From: Alphaproteobacteria bacterium UBA3612
GTDB lineage: Bacteria > Pseudomonadota > Alphaproteobacteria > Sphingomonadales > Sphingomonadaceae
Assembly (NCBI GenBank): GCA_002375465.1
Contig: DFLT01000011.1
Coordinates: 1 to 60,133 of the forward strand
Reading direction: 5' to 3'
DNA length: 60,133 nt
The notes under the pieces were generated by a model. That model did no database searches and was not told the origin of the DNA. It was given only the letters and a program-made list of their open reading frames with translations. Positions 23,634 to 33,103 of the stretch are shown in pieces. Within the stretch, counting starts at the first letter, position 1. Each line of letters opens with the position of its first letter. A program made the translations under genes and the position numbers.

Positions 23634-25180
23634 TACAGGCACGCCTCCAAAAGGGGTTTTTCGAAACCGAAGGCCTTTGCCTTCTCGGTCGCGTGTGGCC
23701 GCAATCCGGAGGAGCGATATTCGCCGATGATGCGGCCATTATCGTCCTCGTCCAGATAGTGAAAACGGAACAATTCCTGCGTCACCACGATCGGCCCCTC
23801 CATGCCGCACACCTCCGTAATTGAGGTGCAGCGGCGGGAGCCGTCGCGCAGGCGCTTCACCTGCACCACCACGTCGACGGAATCGGCGATCTGGCGGGTG
23901 ATCGCCTCCTTCGGGATCTTGATATCGCTCATCAAAACCATGTTTTCCATGCGGCCGAGGCATTCACGCGGGCTGTTGGCGTGGATCGTACACATGGAAC
24001 CGTCATGGCCGGTGTTCATGGCGGCGAGCAGGTCGAAGCATTCCTGCCCACGAATTTCGCCCAGGATAACGCGGTCGGGGCGCATACGCAGGGAGTTGAT
24101 GACAAGGTCGCGAATGGTGATCGCGCCCTTGCCCTCCAGATTCGCAGGGCGCGTTTCCAGCGGCAGGACGTGCGGCTGCTGCAGGCGCAGCTCCGCAGCA
24201 TCCTCGATCGTGATGACACGTTCGCCGGGATCGATCATTTTGGAAAGCGCGTTCAGCATGGTGGTCTTGCCCGACCCCGTGCCGCCGGAAATGATGATGT
24301 TGAAGCGGCTGGCCGCCATGACCTTCAACACGGTGCACATGGCATCGCTCATCGCGCCCCAGTCGCGCAGATTTTCCAGAGTGATCGGCTTTTCGGAAAA
24401 TTTCCGGATGGAAATCGCCGTGCCCTTCAGGCTGAGTGGGGGAAGGATCACGTTGACGCGCGAGCCATCCTCCAGCCGCGCATCCGCCAGCGGTGTCGTC
24501 TGGTCGACGCGGCGTCCCACGCGGTTGACGATGCGCTGGGCAATCTGATGCAGATGTTCCTCGTCCCGGAAGGAAATGGGCGCGAGGGTCAGCTTGCCAT
24601 CGCGCTCGACATAGGTCTGGTCCGGACCGTTGACCATGATGTCGGTCACCTTTGAATCGGCCAGCAATTCCTCGAGCGGGCCAAGGCCCAGCAGTTCGTC
24701 GATCAGCACTTTTTCCAGCGCGATCTGTTCGCGCCGGTTGAGCGTCAATCTGAGTTCCGCCAGCACTTCGGTCGTGATCGGCGTGAATTCGTCCGATAAT
24801 TCAGCCTTTGAAAGGGCTGCGGCCGCCTCCGGGTCGATGCGCTCCAGAAGGCGCGGCATGACCTGTTCCTTGATGCGGTAGATTGCCTGTTCGAAACCGC
24901 CCTGCGTGCTACGCGCATTGTCGGCGGGCGCGCGGCCACGAGCCTCCAGCCGTTCCATCGCCTGATGGACGGGATTGACGGCCATATCTGTCTGCGGAAC
25001 TGTGGCGGCGGGCGCAGGTTCAGGCACCGGCGCTTCTTCGAATTCCGGATCGTCCTCCGGCTCCATCTTCAGGGCGGCATTGCCATGGCTGTGCATGGGG
25101 GCGGCCTGACCGAAATTGCCCTTGCGGCCTGCCCCTATGCCGGCGCCAATCGATCCCGACCTCTTGCCGAATCCGCTCAT
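23633..25180 (-). CDS. cpaF: CpaF/TadA-type secretion ATPase, 515 aa
   Basis: Hexameric ATPase of tight-adherence (Flp/type IVc) pilus systems. A proline-rich flexible N-terminus reaches residue 95, then the N-terminal domain (LGPLEELLADSKVTDIMVNGP), Walker A GGTGSGKT at 299-306, Asp box VITIEDAAELRL, Walker B RMRPDRVILGEIRG and His box GHDGSMCTIHANSP. Start at ATG 25180 behind GGGG; the TTG two codons upstream is less likely. No other cpa/tad genes (pilin, secretin, TadB/C) are in the window, so its machinery is elsewhere or absent. Confidence 0.93.
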   Translation of the reverse strand: MSGFGKRSGSIGAGIGAGRKGNFGQAAPMHSHGNAALKMEPEDDPEFEEAPVPEPAPAATVPQTDMAVNPVHQAMERLEARGRAPADNARSTQGGFEQAIYRIKEQVMPRLLERIDPEAAAALSKAELSDEFTPITTEVLAELRLTLNRREQIALEKVLIDELLGLGPLEELLADSKVTDIMVNGPDQTYVERDGKLTLAPISFRDEEHLHQIAQRIVNRVGRRVDQTTPLADARLEDGSRVNVILPPLSLKGTAISIRKFSEKPITLENLRDWGAMSDAMCTVLKVMAASRFNIIISGGTGSGKTTMLNALSKMIDPGERVITIEDAAELRLQQPHVLPLETRPANLEGKGAITIRDLVINSLRMRPDRVILGEIRGQECFDLLAAMNTGHDGSMCTIHANSPRECLGRMENMVLMSDIKIPKEAITRQIADSVDVVVQVKRLRDGSRRCTSITEVCGMEGPIVVTQELFRFHYLDEDDNGRIIGEYRSSGLRPHATEKAKAFGFEKPLLEACL

Positions 25181-25279
25181 GCCCAATCCCCGTCAGCGAC
25201 ACGCCCCGTGCGTACCGGTGGAGATTTTGCCCCTAACGTGGCGAAGTTGCCGAAACCCTAATCAGGGGCGCCCCCCCCA

Positions 25280-25678
25280 TCAGATCGCACCGTCGCCAAA
25301 ATGCCGGGTGATGTCCGGTCCGATGCGGAGCGGGCGCATGCTATTGCGGTCCAGCATTGCCCAGAAAGTGCGTGCCGCGACGCGAACCCTTGCATCCGCG
25401 CCCCTGACCTCAACGAAGCGATCGAAGCGCGCGCCCTTTGGGCTGCCGACCCAGGTGGCCAGGGTGACGGTTTCCCCGGCGACGGTCGGGGCGCGATAGT
25501 CGATCTCGTGCCGGACGACGACCCACACATATTTCTCGGCGATTTCGGCAGGCGCCGCGCTGAACCAGTGCGCGGTGGCGACATCCTGGATCCAGCGAAC
25601 GTAGACCGCATTGTTCACGTGGCCCAACTCGTCAATATCGACGGGTTCCGCGGTCCTTGTCATGGTGAAGGTGGCCAT
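25280..25678 (-). CDS. acyl-CoA thioesterase, hotdog (4HBT) fold, 132 aa
   Basis: Begins MATFTMTRTAEPVDIDELGHVNNAVYVRWIQD. The HVNNAVY loop with the preceding acidic residue is the 4HBT active site of YbgC/FadM-like thioesterases. VRHEIDYRAPTVAGETV and FWAMLDRNSMRPLRI complete the hotdog fold. It starts four bases after the ptrB stop, so it is the last gene of the purD-ptrB operon. Natural substrate unknown. Confidence 0.9.
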   Translation of the reverse strand: MATFTMTRTAEPVDIDELGHVNNAVYVRWIQDVATAHWFSAAPAEIAEKYVWVVVRHEIDYRAPTVAGETVTLATWVGSPKGARFDRFVEVRGADARVRVAARTFWAMLDRNSMRPLRIGPDITRHFGDGAI

Positions 25679-25682
25679 GCGA

Positions 25683-27773
25683 CTAGGAACTGGCCGCGCC
25701 GGAGCGGAACTCTTCCTTCTCACCGCGGTTGAATGTCAGGAAAAACGCGATCTCCTCTGCCTTTTCACGCAAGGATTCGAAGCGCCCTGACTTGCCGCCA
25801 TGGCCGGCGCCCATGTTGGTTTTCAGCAACAGGATATTGTCGTCGGTTTTCATCTTGCGCAGCTTTGCGACCCATTTCGCAGGCTCCCAATAGGTCACGC
25901 GCGGGTCGTTGAGGCCGGCCGTCACCAGGAGGGGCGGATAATCCTGTGCCCTTACCTGATCATAGGGCGAATAGGACTGGATCAGGCGGAACGCCTCCGC
26001 ATCCTCGATCGGATTTCCCCACTCCTGCCATTCCCCCGGCGTCAGCGGCAGATCGGCATCAAGCATGGTGTTGAGCACGTCGACGAAGGGAACATGCGCG
26101 GCGACCGCGCCGAACAGTTCGGGCGCCTGGTTGATGACGGCGCCCATCAGCTCGCCCCCCGCGCTGCCGCCCGACGCAACGATCCTGCCCGCTGAACTGT
26201 AGCCCTCTTTTGCCAGAAAGCGCCCGACATCGACGAAATCGTTGAAGCTGTTGGTGCGCTCGTTCAGCTTGCCGTCCAGATACCATTGATAGCCGAGATC
26301 GTCGCCGCCGCGGATGTGGGCGATGGCAAAGGCATAGCCCCGGTCCAGCAGGCTGAGGCGGCTGGCGGCGAAGCCCGGCGGGACCGCATAGCCATAGGCA
26401 CCATAGGCATAAAGGTGCAGCGGACGAGTGCCATCGCGCGGAAAATCATGACGATAGACGACGGATACGGGCACCAGCGTGCCATCGCGTGCCGGCGCCA
26501 TCAGTCGCTCGGTGCGGTATTGCGACGCGTCGTAACCGGAGGGGATTTCCTGGGTTTTGAGAGCGTCCAGCGTCCCGTCGGCAATGTCGTAATCATAGAC
26601 GGTCGCGGGGGTGATCATGCTGTCATAGGACAGCCGCAACCTGTCGACATGATATTCCGGATTGTTGCCCAGACCGGCGTCATAGCTCGCCTCTGGAAAG
26701 GCGATGTGGCGTTCCTGCCCCTGATCATAATCGCGCAGGCGAATCTGGCTGAGCCCGTCGATACGTTCCTCGATCACCAGCAGATTTTCGAAACTGGTGA
26801 CGCTGCGAAGATAGTGCGCGTCCGATCCCGCGATCAGTTCGGTCCAGTCACCGGGGGCGGCAACAGGCGCGGTGACGATACGGAAATTCGTATGCGTGTC
26901 ATTGACCCGGATGAACAGCGTGCCCCCGCGCTCGTCCAGATCATATTCGCGGCCTGCCTGCCGGGCGGAAACCAGCGCCGGTTCCGCCATCAGGTCGGCG
27001 GTCGGCAGCAGTCGGATCTCGCTGGTCGTGTTGGTGCCGGTCGAGAGGATCGCGAAGGCGCGGCTCTGGCTGCGGCCAAGCCCGACGCCGAATTCCTCGT
27101 CCTCTTCGCGGTAGACGATGCGGTCGGCGCCCTGCGCATCGCCCAGCCGGTGATGCCAGACCGTCTTGGAACGCCAGTTCTCGTCTGCGTCGGTATAGAG
27201 GAAAGAGGCGGAATCGGTCGCCCAGACCAAGCCGTAGCGCCAATTTTCGATGATGTCCGGCAGATCCTCGCCAGTCACCAGATCACGAACCCGGAGCGTG
27301 TAGCGTTCGGACCCGTTGGTGTCGGTTGCATAGGCCATCAGGCGGCCATTCGGGCTGATGTCTAGGCCGCCGAGGCGGAAATATTCCTTGTCCTCTGCCA
27401 GCGCGGGTTCATCAAGGATGATTGTAGCGTCGCCGCCGTCCGCTGGACGGCGATACCATTTACGATATTGACCGCCCTCTTCGAACGCCCACCAATATTC
27501 GTAATCGCCGTCCCGTTGCGGCACGGAGGAATCATCCTCCTTCACGCGCGCTTTCAGCTCTGCGAACAATTCGTCGACCAGCGGCTGGTGCGGCGCCATC
27601 ACCGCCTCAAAATATTCGTTCTCGGCCTTCAGATAGGCGAGCACATCCGCATCCTCGACGCTTGGGTAGCGGGGATCTTTCAGCCAGAAATAGGAATCCT
27701 CGACGGTAATGCCGTGAGCGGTGAAGCTGTGCGGGCGCTGATCCGCGACGGGCGGGGTGGGTGTGCTGGTCAT
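25683..27773 (-). CDS. ptrB: oligopeptidase B (S9A prolyl oligopeptidase family), 696 aa
   Basis: Cytosolic serine peptidase cutting short peptides after basic residues. The N-terminal part (to about 410) is the seven-bladed propeller that filters substrates. The C-terminal alpha/beta hydrolase carries the nucleophile in ASGGSAGGELMG, Asp in GLNDPRVTYWEPAKW and His in NMGAGHGGKSGR. The family-typical YGAYGYAVPPGFAASRLSLLDRG and HIRGGDDLGYQWY are present. Its ATG overlaps the purD stop (ATGA). Confidence 0.96.
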   Translation of the reverse strand: MTSTPTPPVADQRPHSFTAHGITVEDSYFWLKDPRYPSVEDADVLAYLKAENEYFEAVMAPHQPLVDELFAELKARVKEDDSSVPQRDGDYEYWWAFEEGGQYRKWYRRPADGGDATIILDEPALAEDKEYFRLGGLDISPNGRLMAYATDTNGSERYTLRVRDLVTGEDLPDIIENWRYGLVWATDSASFLYTDADENWRSKTVWHHRLGDAQGADRIVYREEDEEFGVGLGRSQSRAFAILSTGTNTTSEIRLLPTADLMAEPALVSARQAGREYDLDERGGTLFIRVNDTHTNFRIVTAPVAAPGDWTELIAGSDAHYLRSVTSFENLLVIEERIDGLSQIRLRDYDQGQERHIAFPEASYDAGLGNNPEYHVDRLRLSYDSMITPATVYDYDIADGTLDALKTQEIPSGYDASQYRTERLMAPARDGTLVPVSVVYRHDFPRDGTRPLHLYAYGAYGYAVPPGFAASRLSLLDRGYAFAIAHIRGGDDLGYQWYLDGKLNERTNSFNDFVDVGRFLAKEGYSSAGRIVASGGSAGGELMGAVINQAPELFGAVAAHVPFVDVLNTMLDADLPLTPGEWQEWGNPIEDAEAFRLIQSYSPYDQVRAQDYPPLLVTAGLNDPRVTYWEPAKWVAKLRKMKTDDNILLLKTNMGAGHGGKSGRFESLREKAEEIAFFLTFNRGEKEEFRSGAASS

Positions 27774-29035
27774 AGTGCAGCCTTGCCGATGTCACGGCGC
27801 CAGAAGCCATCCTGCCACTCGATCCGGTCGATGGCGGCATAGGCCGTGTCCGCCGCCGCGCGCAGCGTAGGCGCCATTGCCGTGATGTTCAGGACGCGGC
27901 CGCCGCTTGCCGTCAATGCGCCGTCATCGCCGAGCGTCGTACCGGCATGGAAGATTTTGGCTCCGTCCGCCTCTGCCGCATTCAGCCCGGCAATGGTGCC
28001 GCCCTTCTTCGGCGTGCCGGGATACCCCTCTGCGGCCATCACGACGGTCATCGCATGATTGTCCGACCATTGCAGGGCGAAATGATCCAGCTGTCCCTCG
28101 GCGGTCGCCAGCAGCGCGGGCAGCAGGTCGGACTTCATCCGCATCATCAGCACCTGGCATTCCGGGTCGCCGAAGCGGGCATTATATTCGATCAGCTTTG
28201 GTCCGTCCGCGCCGATCATCAGGCCGGCATAAAGGACGCCGATGAAGGGCGATCCCTCCGCCGCCATGGCGCGGGCCGTCGGCTCGACGATTTCTGCCAG
28301 GACACGGGCCTGCATCGCCTCGTCCAATATCGGGGCGGGCGAATAGGCGCCCATGCCGCCTGTATTGGGGCCGGTGTCGCCGTCGCCGACGCGCTTGTGA
28401 TCCTGCGCGCCCGCAAGGGGAAGGACGGTCTTGCCATCGCAGAGCGCGAAGAAGCTGGCCTCCTCCCCCGCCAGGAATTCCTCAATCACCAGTTCGGCGC
28501 CCGCCTCTCCGAAACGGCCGCCCAGCATGTCGTCGATGGCGGCGTCGGCATCGGCGCGGGTTTCGGCGATCACGACGCCCTTGCCTGCGGCGAGGCCGTC
28601 CGCCTTTATGACGTAGGGGGGCGTCAGCCGTTCCAGAAAATCCTTCGCCTCCGCTGCGGCGCGAAAACGGCCATAGGCGGCGGTCGGGATATCGTATTTG
28701 GAGCAAAGATCCTTCGTGAAGCCCTTCGACCCCTCGAGCCGTGCGGCGCTGGCGGACGGGCCGAAAACCTTTCGCCCCTTTGCCCGCAGCGTGTCGGCAA
28801 GCCCGTCGACGAGAGGCTGTTCCGGGCCAATGACCGTCAGGCCGATATCATGTTCCGCCACGAAGGCGAGAACAGCATCATGGTCGCCCGTATCCAGCGC
28901 CACGCAGCGCGCCCCCTCCGCCGCGATACCGGGATTGCCCGGCGCCGCATAGAGCGTGTCGAGAAGAGGCGATTGGGCGAGCTTCCAGGCCAGCGCATGT
29001 TCGCGCCCGCCGCCGCCGATCAAAAGAATGTTCAT
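27770..29035 (-). CDS. purD: phosphoribosylamine-glycine ligase, 421 aa
   Basis: Second step of de novo purine synthesis: ATP-dependent joining of phosphoribosylamine and glycine. Start ATG 29035 gives MNILLIGGGGREHALAWKLA, the universal N-terminus. The ATP-grasp parts are present: YVIKADGLAAGKGVVIAE, EEFLAGEEASFFALCDG, HKRVGDGDTGPNTGGMGAYSP, EYNARFGDPECQVLM. The frame is open further upstream but without homology. First gene of a three-gene unit with ptrB and the thioesterase. Confidence 0.97.
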   Translation of the reverse strand: MNILLIGGGGREHALAWKLAQSPLLDTLYAAPGNPGIAAEGARCVALDTGDHDAVLAFVAEHDIGLTVIGPEQPLVDGLADTLRAKGRKVFGPSASAARLEGSKGFTKDLCSKYDIPTAAYGRFRAAAEAKDFLERLTPPYVIKADGLAAGKGVVIAETRADADAAIDDMLGGRFGEAGAELVIEEFLAGEEASFFALCDGKTVLPLAGAQDHKRVGDGDTGPNTGGMGAYSPAPILDEAMQARVLAEIVEPTARAMAAEGSPFIGVLYAGLMIGADGPKLIEYNARFGDPECQVLMMRMKSDLLPALLATAEGQLDHFALQWSDNHAMTVVMAAEGYPGTPKKGGTIAGLNAAEADGAKIFHAGTTLGDDGALTASGGRVLNITAMAPTLRAAADTAYAAIDRIEWQDGFWRRDIGKAAL

Positions 29036-29104
29036 GCGCGGGGTTCTAGCTGCGTTCGCCGGGCGCGTCATCCCGGCGCAAGAGGGAGAGGGCGCGATGG
29101 CCCG

Positions 29105-29857
29105 TCAGGCGTTGGCCGCCCCTTGCGCATAGGGCGTCCAGCTGCCCTTCGGCTGAGCCAGCCGGTTGGCGGTGACCGCCAGAACCTCATGATTCCAGGC
29201 AAGGCCGACATGGCTGGAGCGGACGCAGACCGATTCGTGCCGCTCGCCATTGCCGATATTGGCGCATTGCGGCGCAACGATGCCGTCACCGTCCGTATAT
29301 ATGCTGGTCAGCGGCACGGGCGGCAGTTCTTCAAGGTCGTTGGGCAAGGGCGGGCTGTTGACCCAATGGTCGTTCAGCCGTTCATACAGCCGCCAGGCGT
29401 GATTGCCGCGCATGTCGCCGATGCAGGGGGTGCCGGCCGTGACGACCAGACGGACGCAGTCGGGGCGGCGCTTGGCCACTTCGCGCGCATAAAGGCCACC
29501 GAGCGACCAGCCAACCAGGCTGACCGGGCCGCCGCTTCTTTCCGCGACGCGGATCAGGTGCGATCGCATTTCCGGCAGGGTGTCGCGGCGCAGGCCCAGA
29601 TTCTGGCCCTGACCCCAGCCATGCACGTCATAGCCGAGCGTCGCCAGGCGGCGGCGCAGAAGGAAGGTGGTGGTGTCGGCCGCCAGAAAGCCCGGATAAA
29701 CGATCACCGCATGGCCATCGCCACGCGGCAGGCTGGCGGTGCGGTTGTTCAGCAGGAACTGCGCGAACTCCCCGATCGCGCGGACTTCTTTCAGATATTG
29801 CGTCCGCGAGGGAGGAGCGATCTTTCGCTTGCGGACGATTTGCTGGGCAACAGTCAT
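29105..29857 (-). CDS. alpha/beta hydrolase (lipase-like), 250 aa
   Basis: The nucleophile elbow GWSLGGLYAREVAKRRP contains the GxSxG motif near residue 120. VIVYPGFLAADTTTFLLRRRLATLGYDVHGWG is the oxyanion/strand-3 region. An Asp in YTDGDGIVAPQ and a His in SSHVGLAWN near the C-terminus complete a triad. No signal peptide. Start chosen at MTVAQQIVRKRK; the longer frame would run into the spacer after galU. It resembles triacylglycerol lipase-like esterases. Substrate unknown. Confidence 0.85.
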   Translation of the reverse strand: MTVAQQIVRKRKIAPPSRTQYLKEVRAIGEFAQFLLNNRTASLPRGDGHAVIVYPGFLAADTTTFLLRRRLATLGYDVHGWGQGQNLGLRRDTLPEMRSHLIRVAERSGGPVSLVGWSLGGLYAREVAKRRPDCVRLVVTAGTPCIGDMRGNHAWRLYERLNDHWVNSPPLPNDLEELPPVPLTSIYTDGDGIVAPQCANIGNGERHESVCVRSSHVGLAWNHEVLAVTANRLAQPKGSWTPYAQGAANA

Positions 29858-29864
29858 CAAAGAG

Positions 29865-30737
29865 TCATATATTAAGCTTTGCAAGAAAGCTACGAATAAC
29901 GGGCGCGATATCCTCACGCTGTAGCGCGAGATCTATTGTTGCGTTCACGAAGCCCGCCTTGTCGCCGCAATCGTGGCGCACCCCGTCGAAGGTGAAGGCG
30001 TGGAAGGGTTGCGTGCCGATCATGGAGGCCATGGCGTCGGTCAGCTGAATCTCGCCGCCCGCACCGACGCCCTGCGTCTTCAAGATGTCCATCACCTGCG
30101 GTTGCAGGATGTAGCGACCCGGCAGCATCAGGTTGGAGGGGGCATCAGCCGGATCGGGTTTTTCCACGAGGCCCCTGACTTCGGTCAGCGCGCCGTCAGT
30201 CTCACCGGGATCGACGATGCCATATTTGCGCGTTTCCTCCCGCGCCACTTCCAACGCGCAAACGATGTTGCCGCCGACCTTTTCATAGGCCGACATCATC
30301 TGCGACATGCAGCCGGGTGTGCCGATCAGAAGCTCGTCCGGCAGGATGACGGCGAAGGGTTCATTGCCGACGACGCTGCGTGCGCACCAGACGGCGTGCC
30401 CCAGGCCCAGCGGCTCCTGCTGCCGCACATAGGCGATCTGACCAGGGGCAAGCCGCGTCCCCTCCAGCGCTGCCTTGTCCTTCTGACGCGCCTCCATTGT
30501 ATCCTCCAGCTCGTAGGCCATGTCGAAATGGTCCTCGATGGCGGATTTGCCGCGTCCGGTGACGAACACCAGTTGCTCGATCCCTGCCTCCAGCGCCTCG
30601 TCCACGGCATATTGGATCAGCGGCCGGTCGACGATCGGCAGCATTTCCTTGGGAATGGCCTTTGTGGCGGGAAGGAAGCGGGTGCCGAGGCCGGCGACGG
30701 GAAAGACTGCGGTACGGACGGGACGAGGAGACGTCAT
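29865..30737 (-). CDS. galU: UTP-glucose-1-phosphate uridylyltransferase, 290 aa
   Basis: Makes UDP-glucose for envelope and exopolysaccharide sugars. It has the nucleotidyltransferase N-terminus FPVAGLGTRFLPATKAIPKEMLPIVDRPLIQY, the FAVILPDEL acid site, GLVEKPDPADAPSNL and GGEIQLTDAM. Start at ATG 30737 overlaps the stop of the DUF4175 gene (TGATG). Last of the argH-lysA-DUF4175-galU chain. Confidence 0.97.
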   Translation of the reverse strand: MTSPRPVRTAVFPVAGLGTRFLPATKAIPKEMLPIVDRPLIQYAVDEALEAGIEQLVFVTGRGKSAIEDHFDMAYELEDTMEARQKDKAALEGTRLAPGQIAYVRQQEPLGLGHAVWCARSVVGNEPFAVILPDELLIGTPGCMSQMMSAYEKVGGNIVCALEVAREETRKYGIVDPGETDGALTEVRGLVEKPDPADAPSNLMLPGRYILQPQVMDILKTQGVGAGGEIQLTDAMASMIGTQPFHAFTFDGVRHDCGDKAGFVNATIDLALQREDIAPVIRSFLAKLNI

Positions 30738-33103
30738 CAAAACCTCTTCAAAAGCCTAAGATAATAAGCGCGTTCAGTAGGGGTACGCGCGGGGTCGGCG
30801 GCGCGTTCCTCAATAATTTCACGGATTTCCTGCACACGTCGCAGGGTATTTTCATCCGGCAGGTCGACCTCCCCCTGGCCAAAGCCGCGCCCGGGGCGGC
30901 CGAGCGGATCGAGGCCGCTGCCGTCTCCGCCCGGCTGCATCTGGCCACCTGCGGCGGCTTGCGCCATGGCCTGTGCGGCGGCCGAGGCCTGCTCCCCCGC
31001 CTGCGCCAGCTTGTCGAGCGCCAGCGTTTGCGCGGTGGCGGCAGAGGCGGCATCGCCTGCCGCCAGCGCATCCGCCGCCGCCTGCATGGCTTGCCGCGCT
31101 TCGTTAAGCTCTGCCGGGCTCTCCGCCCCTGTTTCCGCGAAGGCGCCCGAAATCTGGTCGAGGGACTCTGCCAGCCCTTGTTGCCGCGTGCCCATCGCCT
31201 GCATCGCCTGCGGATCGTCACGGATCATCTGCCGAACCGCCTCCGCAATGGTCTCCTCGCGAAGGGCGGACTGCTGCGATTCGACGTCGCGCAATTGCTG
31301 TGCGAGCTCATTTGCCGCCTGCGCGCGTTCCATCGCCTCCGGGTCGGGCGGGCTGCTGCCGAACTGGATCGATTCCATCAGGCCGCGCAGGTTGGAAAGC
31401 GCCTGCATCGCCCCCTCTGTATCGCCGGCGGCCAGCCGGTCCTTCAGATCCTGCATCATCGCATCCAGGAACCCTGCGTCCATGCTGGATGCCATGCCGG
31501 CCATGGATTGCAACGCCTCAGCAGACGGGGTTTCGCCCGCCGCCATGGCCGCCTCGATCTGGCGGGCCAGATATTCGCCCATGGCGCTTTCCAGCCTTTC
31601 GGTCAGTGCGGCGAGTGTCGAATCGTCGGCGGTGCCCGCCTGCTTCATCAACTGTTCCATGGCGGTCCTGAGGTCGTTCATGGCGCGGCTGGTGCCGCCA
31701 TCCTCCAGGTCGACGGCCGTGTCCCACAGGATCTGGGCGACTTCCGTCCGTGCGGATTTGCGTCTGTCGCGCAGCAGGCGCCACGTCGCCGCCCGCAGCG
31801 CGACGAATGTGTCGAGGCGCTGGTCGAACCGTTCGGGCTGCGTCGCGATACTCGTCAGCCGCCGGACAACCTCCCGGCGGTCGGCGCCCTCCAGCAGATC
31901 CTTGCGGACGGCGATGATCTCTGCGGCTACCTCGTCGACGAAGCTGCGTACCGGCAGCGTCAGCAGCATGACGGGGGAGCGGCCAACATTGCCCGCGCCA
32001 TCCCGCGCCAACAGGGTAAGGCGCGCCTGTTCGCCCGCGCGCGGGTCGGACGTCAGATCCGCGAATAATTGCCCCTCTCCCGGTGCAACGGACATGTTTA
32101 GGTCGGTGACCACCGGATCGGCAGCCCCGCCCTCTACCAGCAGCGACAGGGCGGAAAGACCGTGATCGTCGGCCAGCCTGTATCCCACGCGCAGCGCCCC
32201 CGAAGCGGTTTTGACGGGAGAGCCGTTGAACCTGATATCGGGGACATCGTCCGCCGCCAGTCCCACGTTCAGCGTTGCCAGCGTCCGCCCATGGGCCGCG
32301 ATGCGCCATTGTCCGCCACGCGTCACGGAGGCGGGAAGCGACATGAATTCGCCGGCCGGGTCCACCAGCTGCCACTCCGCCGCCGCGCCCGTCGAGGAGA
32401 CGTCGATCTGGCTGTCGGTCAGCAATCTCAGCTCGCGCGTCGCGCCGCCCTGCAGGGCAATCTGGCGCACGGGCAGGACAGCATATTCAGGTGGCGTAAT
32501 TTCCACCCGGAAAGCATAGTCCGTGGCGGGAACCGCATAGGGCGAGAAGGCCGCCGAGAGCCGCTGTGGCGCTGTCCGGTTGGCCGCCAGCAGACCCGCC
32601 AGCAAAATCAGGGCCGCCCCGATCAGCGACCATTTCAGATAGGGCGGCAATTGAATGCGCGGCAGGCCGATGCGCGGCTGCCGCGCAAGTGCGTCGCGGC
32701 GCGCACGGCGCCATAGCTGTTCCGCAATCCGGTCGGACAGCCCCACCGGTGCGGAGTCTGTAAAACTGACTGTGCCGCGTGGCAGGGCCCCGCCGGTATC
32801 GAGGCGCGCCAGCATAACGCTCCGCGCCGGCAGCGGCGTGCGCGCCGCATATCGAATGGCGCCCCCGACCGACCCGACGATCAACGCGCCCACGATGGCC
32901 AGACGCATTTCGCCGGGCAGCCAGGAAGCCGCGCCGAAAAGGGCAAGAGCGGCGAAACCGATCCACGCCGCGACGATCCATCCCAATTCGGCCGCCAGCC
33001 CCCGCTCCAGCCAGATGAGCGCGCCGGCAAAGGGAAGGCGCCTTGCGGCTGCCGGTGACAGTCCCGCAGAGATAGGCCCGTCCCGAGGGGCCTCCGCCGT
33101 CAT
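30737..33103 (-). CDS. DUF4175 (TIGR02302-like) membrane protein, 788 aa
   Basis: Large envelope protein of alphaproteobacteria of unknown function. Two or three N-terminal membrane helices (residues 35-85 and around 160) anchor a periplasmic region with beta segments (VEITPPEYAVLPVRQI). A long alpha-helical C-terminal half rich in Ala, Gln and Glu follows (residues about 380-750), then a flexible Gly/Pro stretch and a conserved tail, RREIIEERAADPARTPTERAYYLRLLKRF in essence. Overlaps lysA (ATGA) and galU (TGATG). Confidence 0.88.
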   Translation of the reverse strand: MTAEAPRDGPISAGLSPAAARRLPFAGALIWLERGLAAELGWIVAAWIGFAALALFGAASWLPGEMRLAIVGALIVGSVGGAIRYAARTPLPARSVMLARLDTGGALPRGTVSFTDSAPVGLSDRIAEQLWRRARRDALARQPRIGLPRIQLPPYLKWSLIGAALILLAGLLAANRTAPQRLSAAFSPYAVPATDYAFRVEITPPEYAVLPVRQIALQGGATRELRLLTDSQIDVSSTGAAAEWQLVDPAGEFMSLPASVTRGGQWRIAAHGRTLATLNVGLAADDVPDIRFNGSPVKTASGALRVGYRLADDHGLSALSLLVEGGAADPVVTDLNMSVAPGEGQLFADLTSDPRAGEQARLTLLARDGAGNVGRSPVMLLTLPVRSFVDEVAAEIIAVRKDLLEGADRREVVRRLTSIATQPERFDQRLDTFVALRAATWRLLRDRRKSARTEVAQILWDTAVDLEDGGTSRAMNDLRTAMEQLMKQAGTADDSTLAALTERLESAMGEYLARQIEAAMAAGETPSAEALQSMAGMASSMDAGFLDAMMQDLKDRLAAGDTEGAMQALSNLRGLMESIQFGSSPPDPEAMERAQAANELAQQLRDVESQQSALREETIAEAVRQMIRDDPQAMQAMGTRQQGLAESLDQISGAFAETGAESPAELNEARQAMQAAADALAAGDAASAATAQTLALDKLAQAGEQASAAAQAMAQAAAGGQMQPGGDGSGLDPLGRPGRGFGQGEVDLPDENTLRRVQEIREIIEERAADPARTPTERAYYLRLLKRF

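Noticed and set aside
27947..29875. 642-codon open frame on the plus strand
   Set aside because: It lies opposite purD and the hydrolase gene, which have clear conserved motifs. The translation has no recognisable domain.
30662..32068. 468-codon open frame on the plus strand
   Set aside because: It is antisense to DUF4175 and galU, with Arg/Cys/Leu-rich composition typical of shadow frames.
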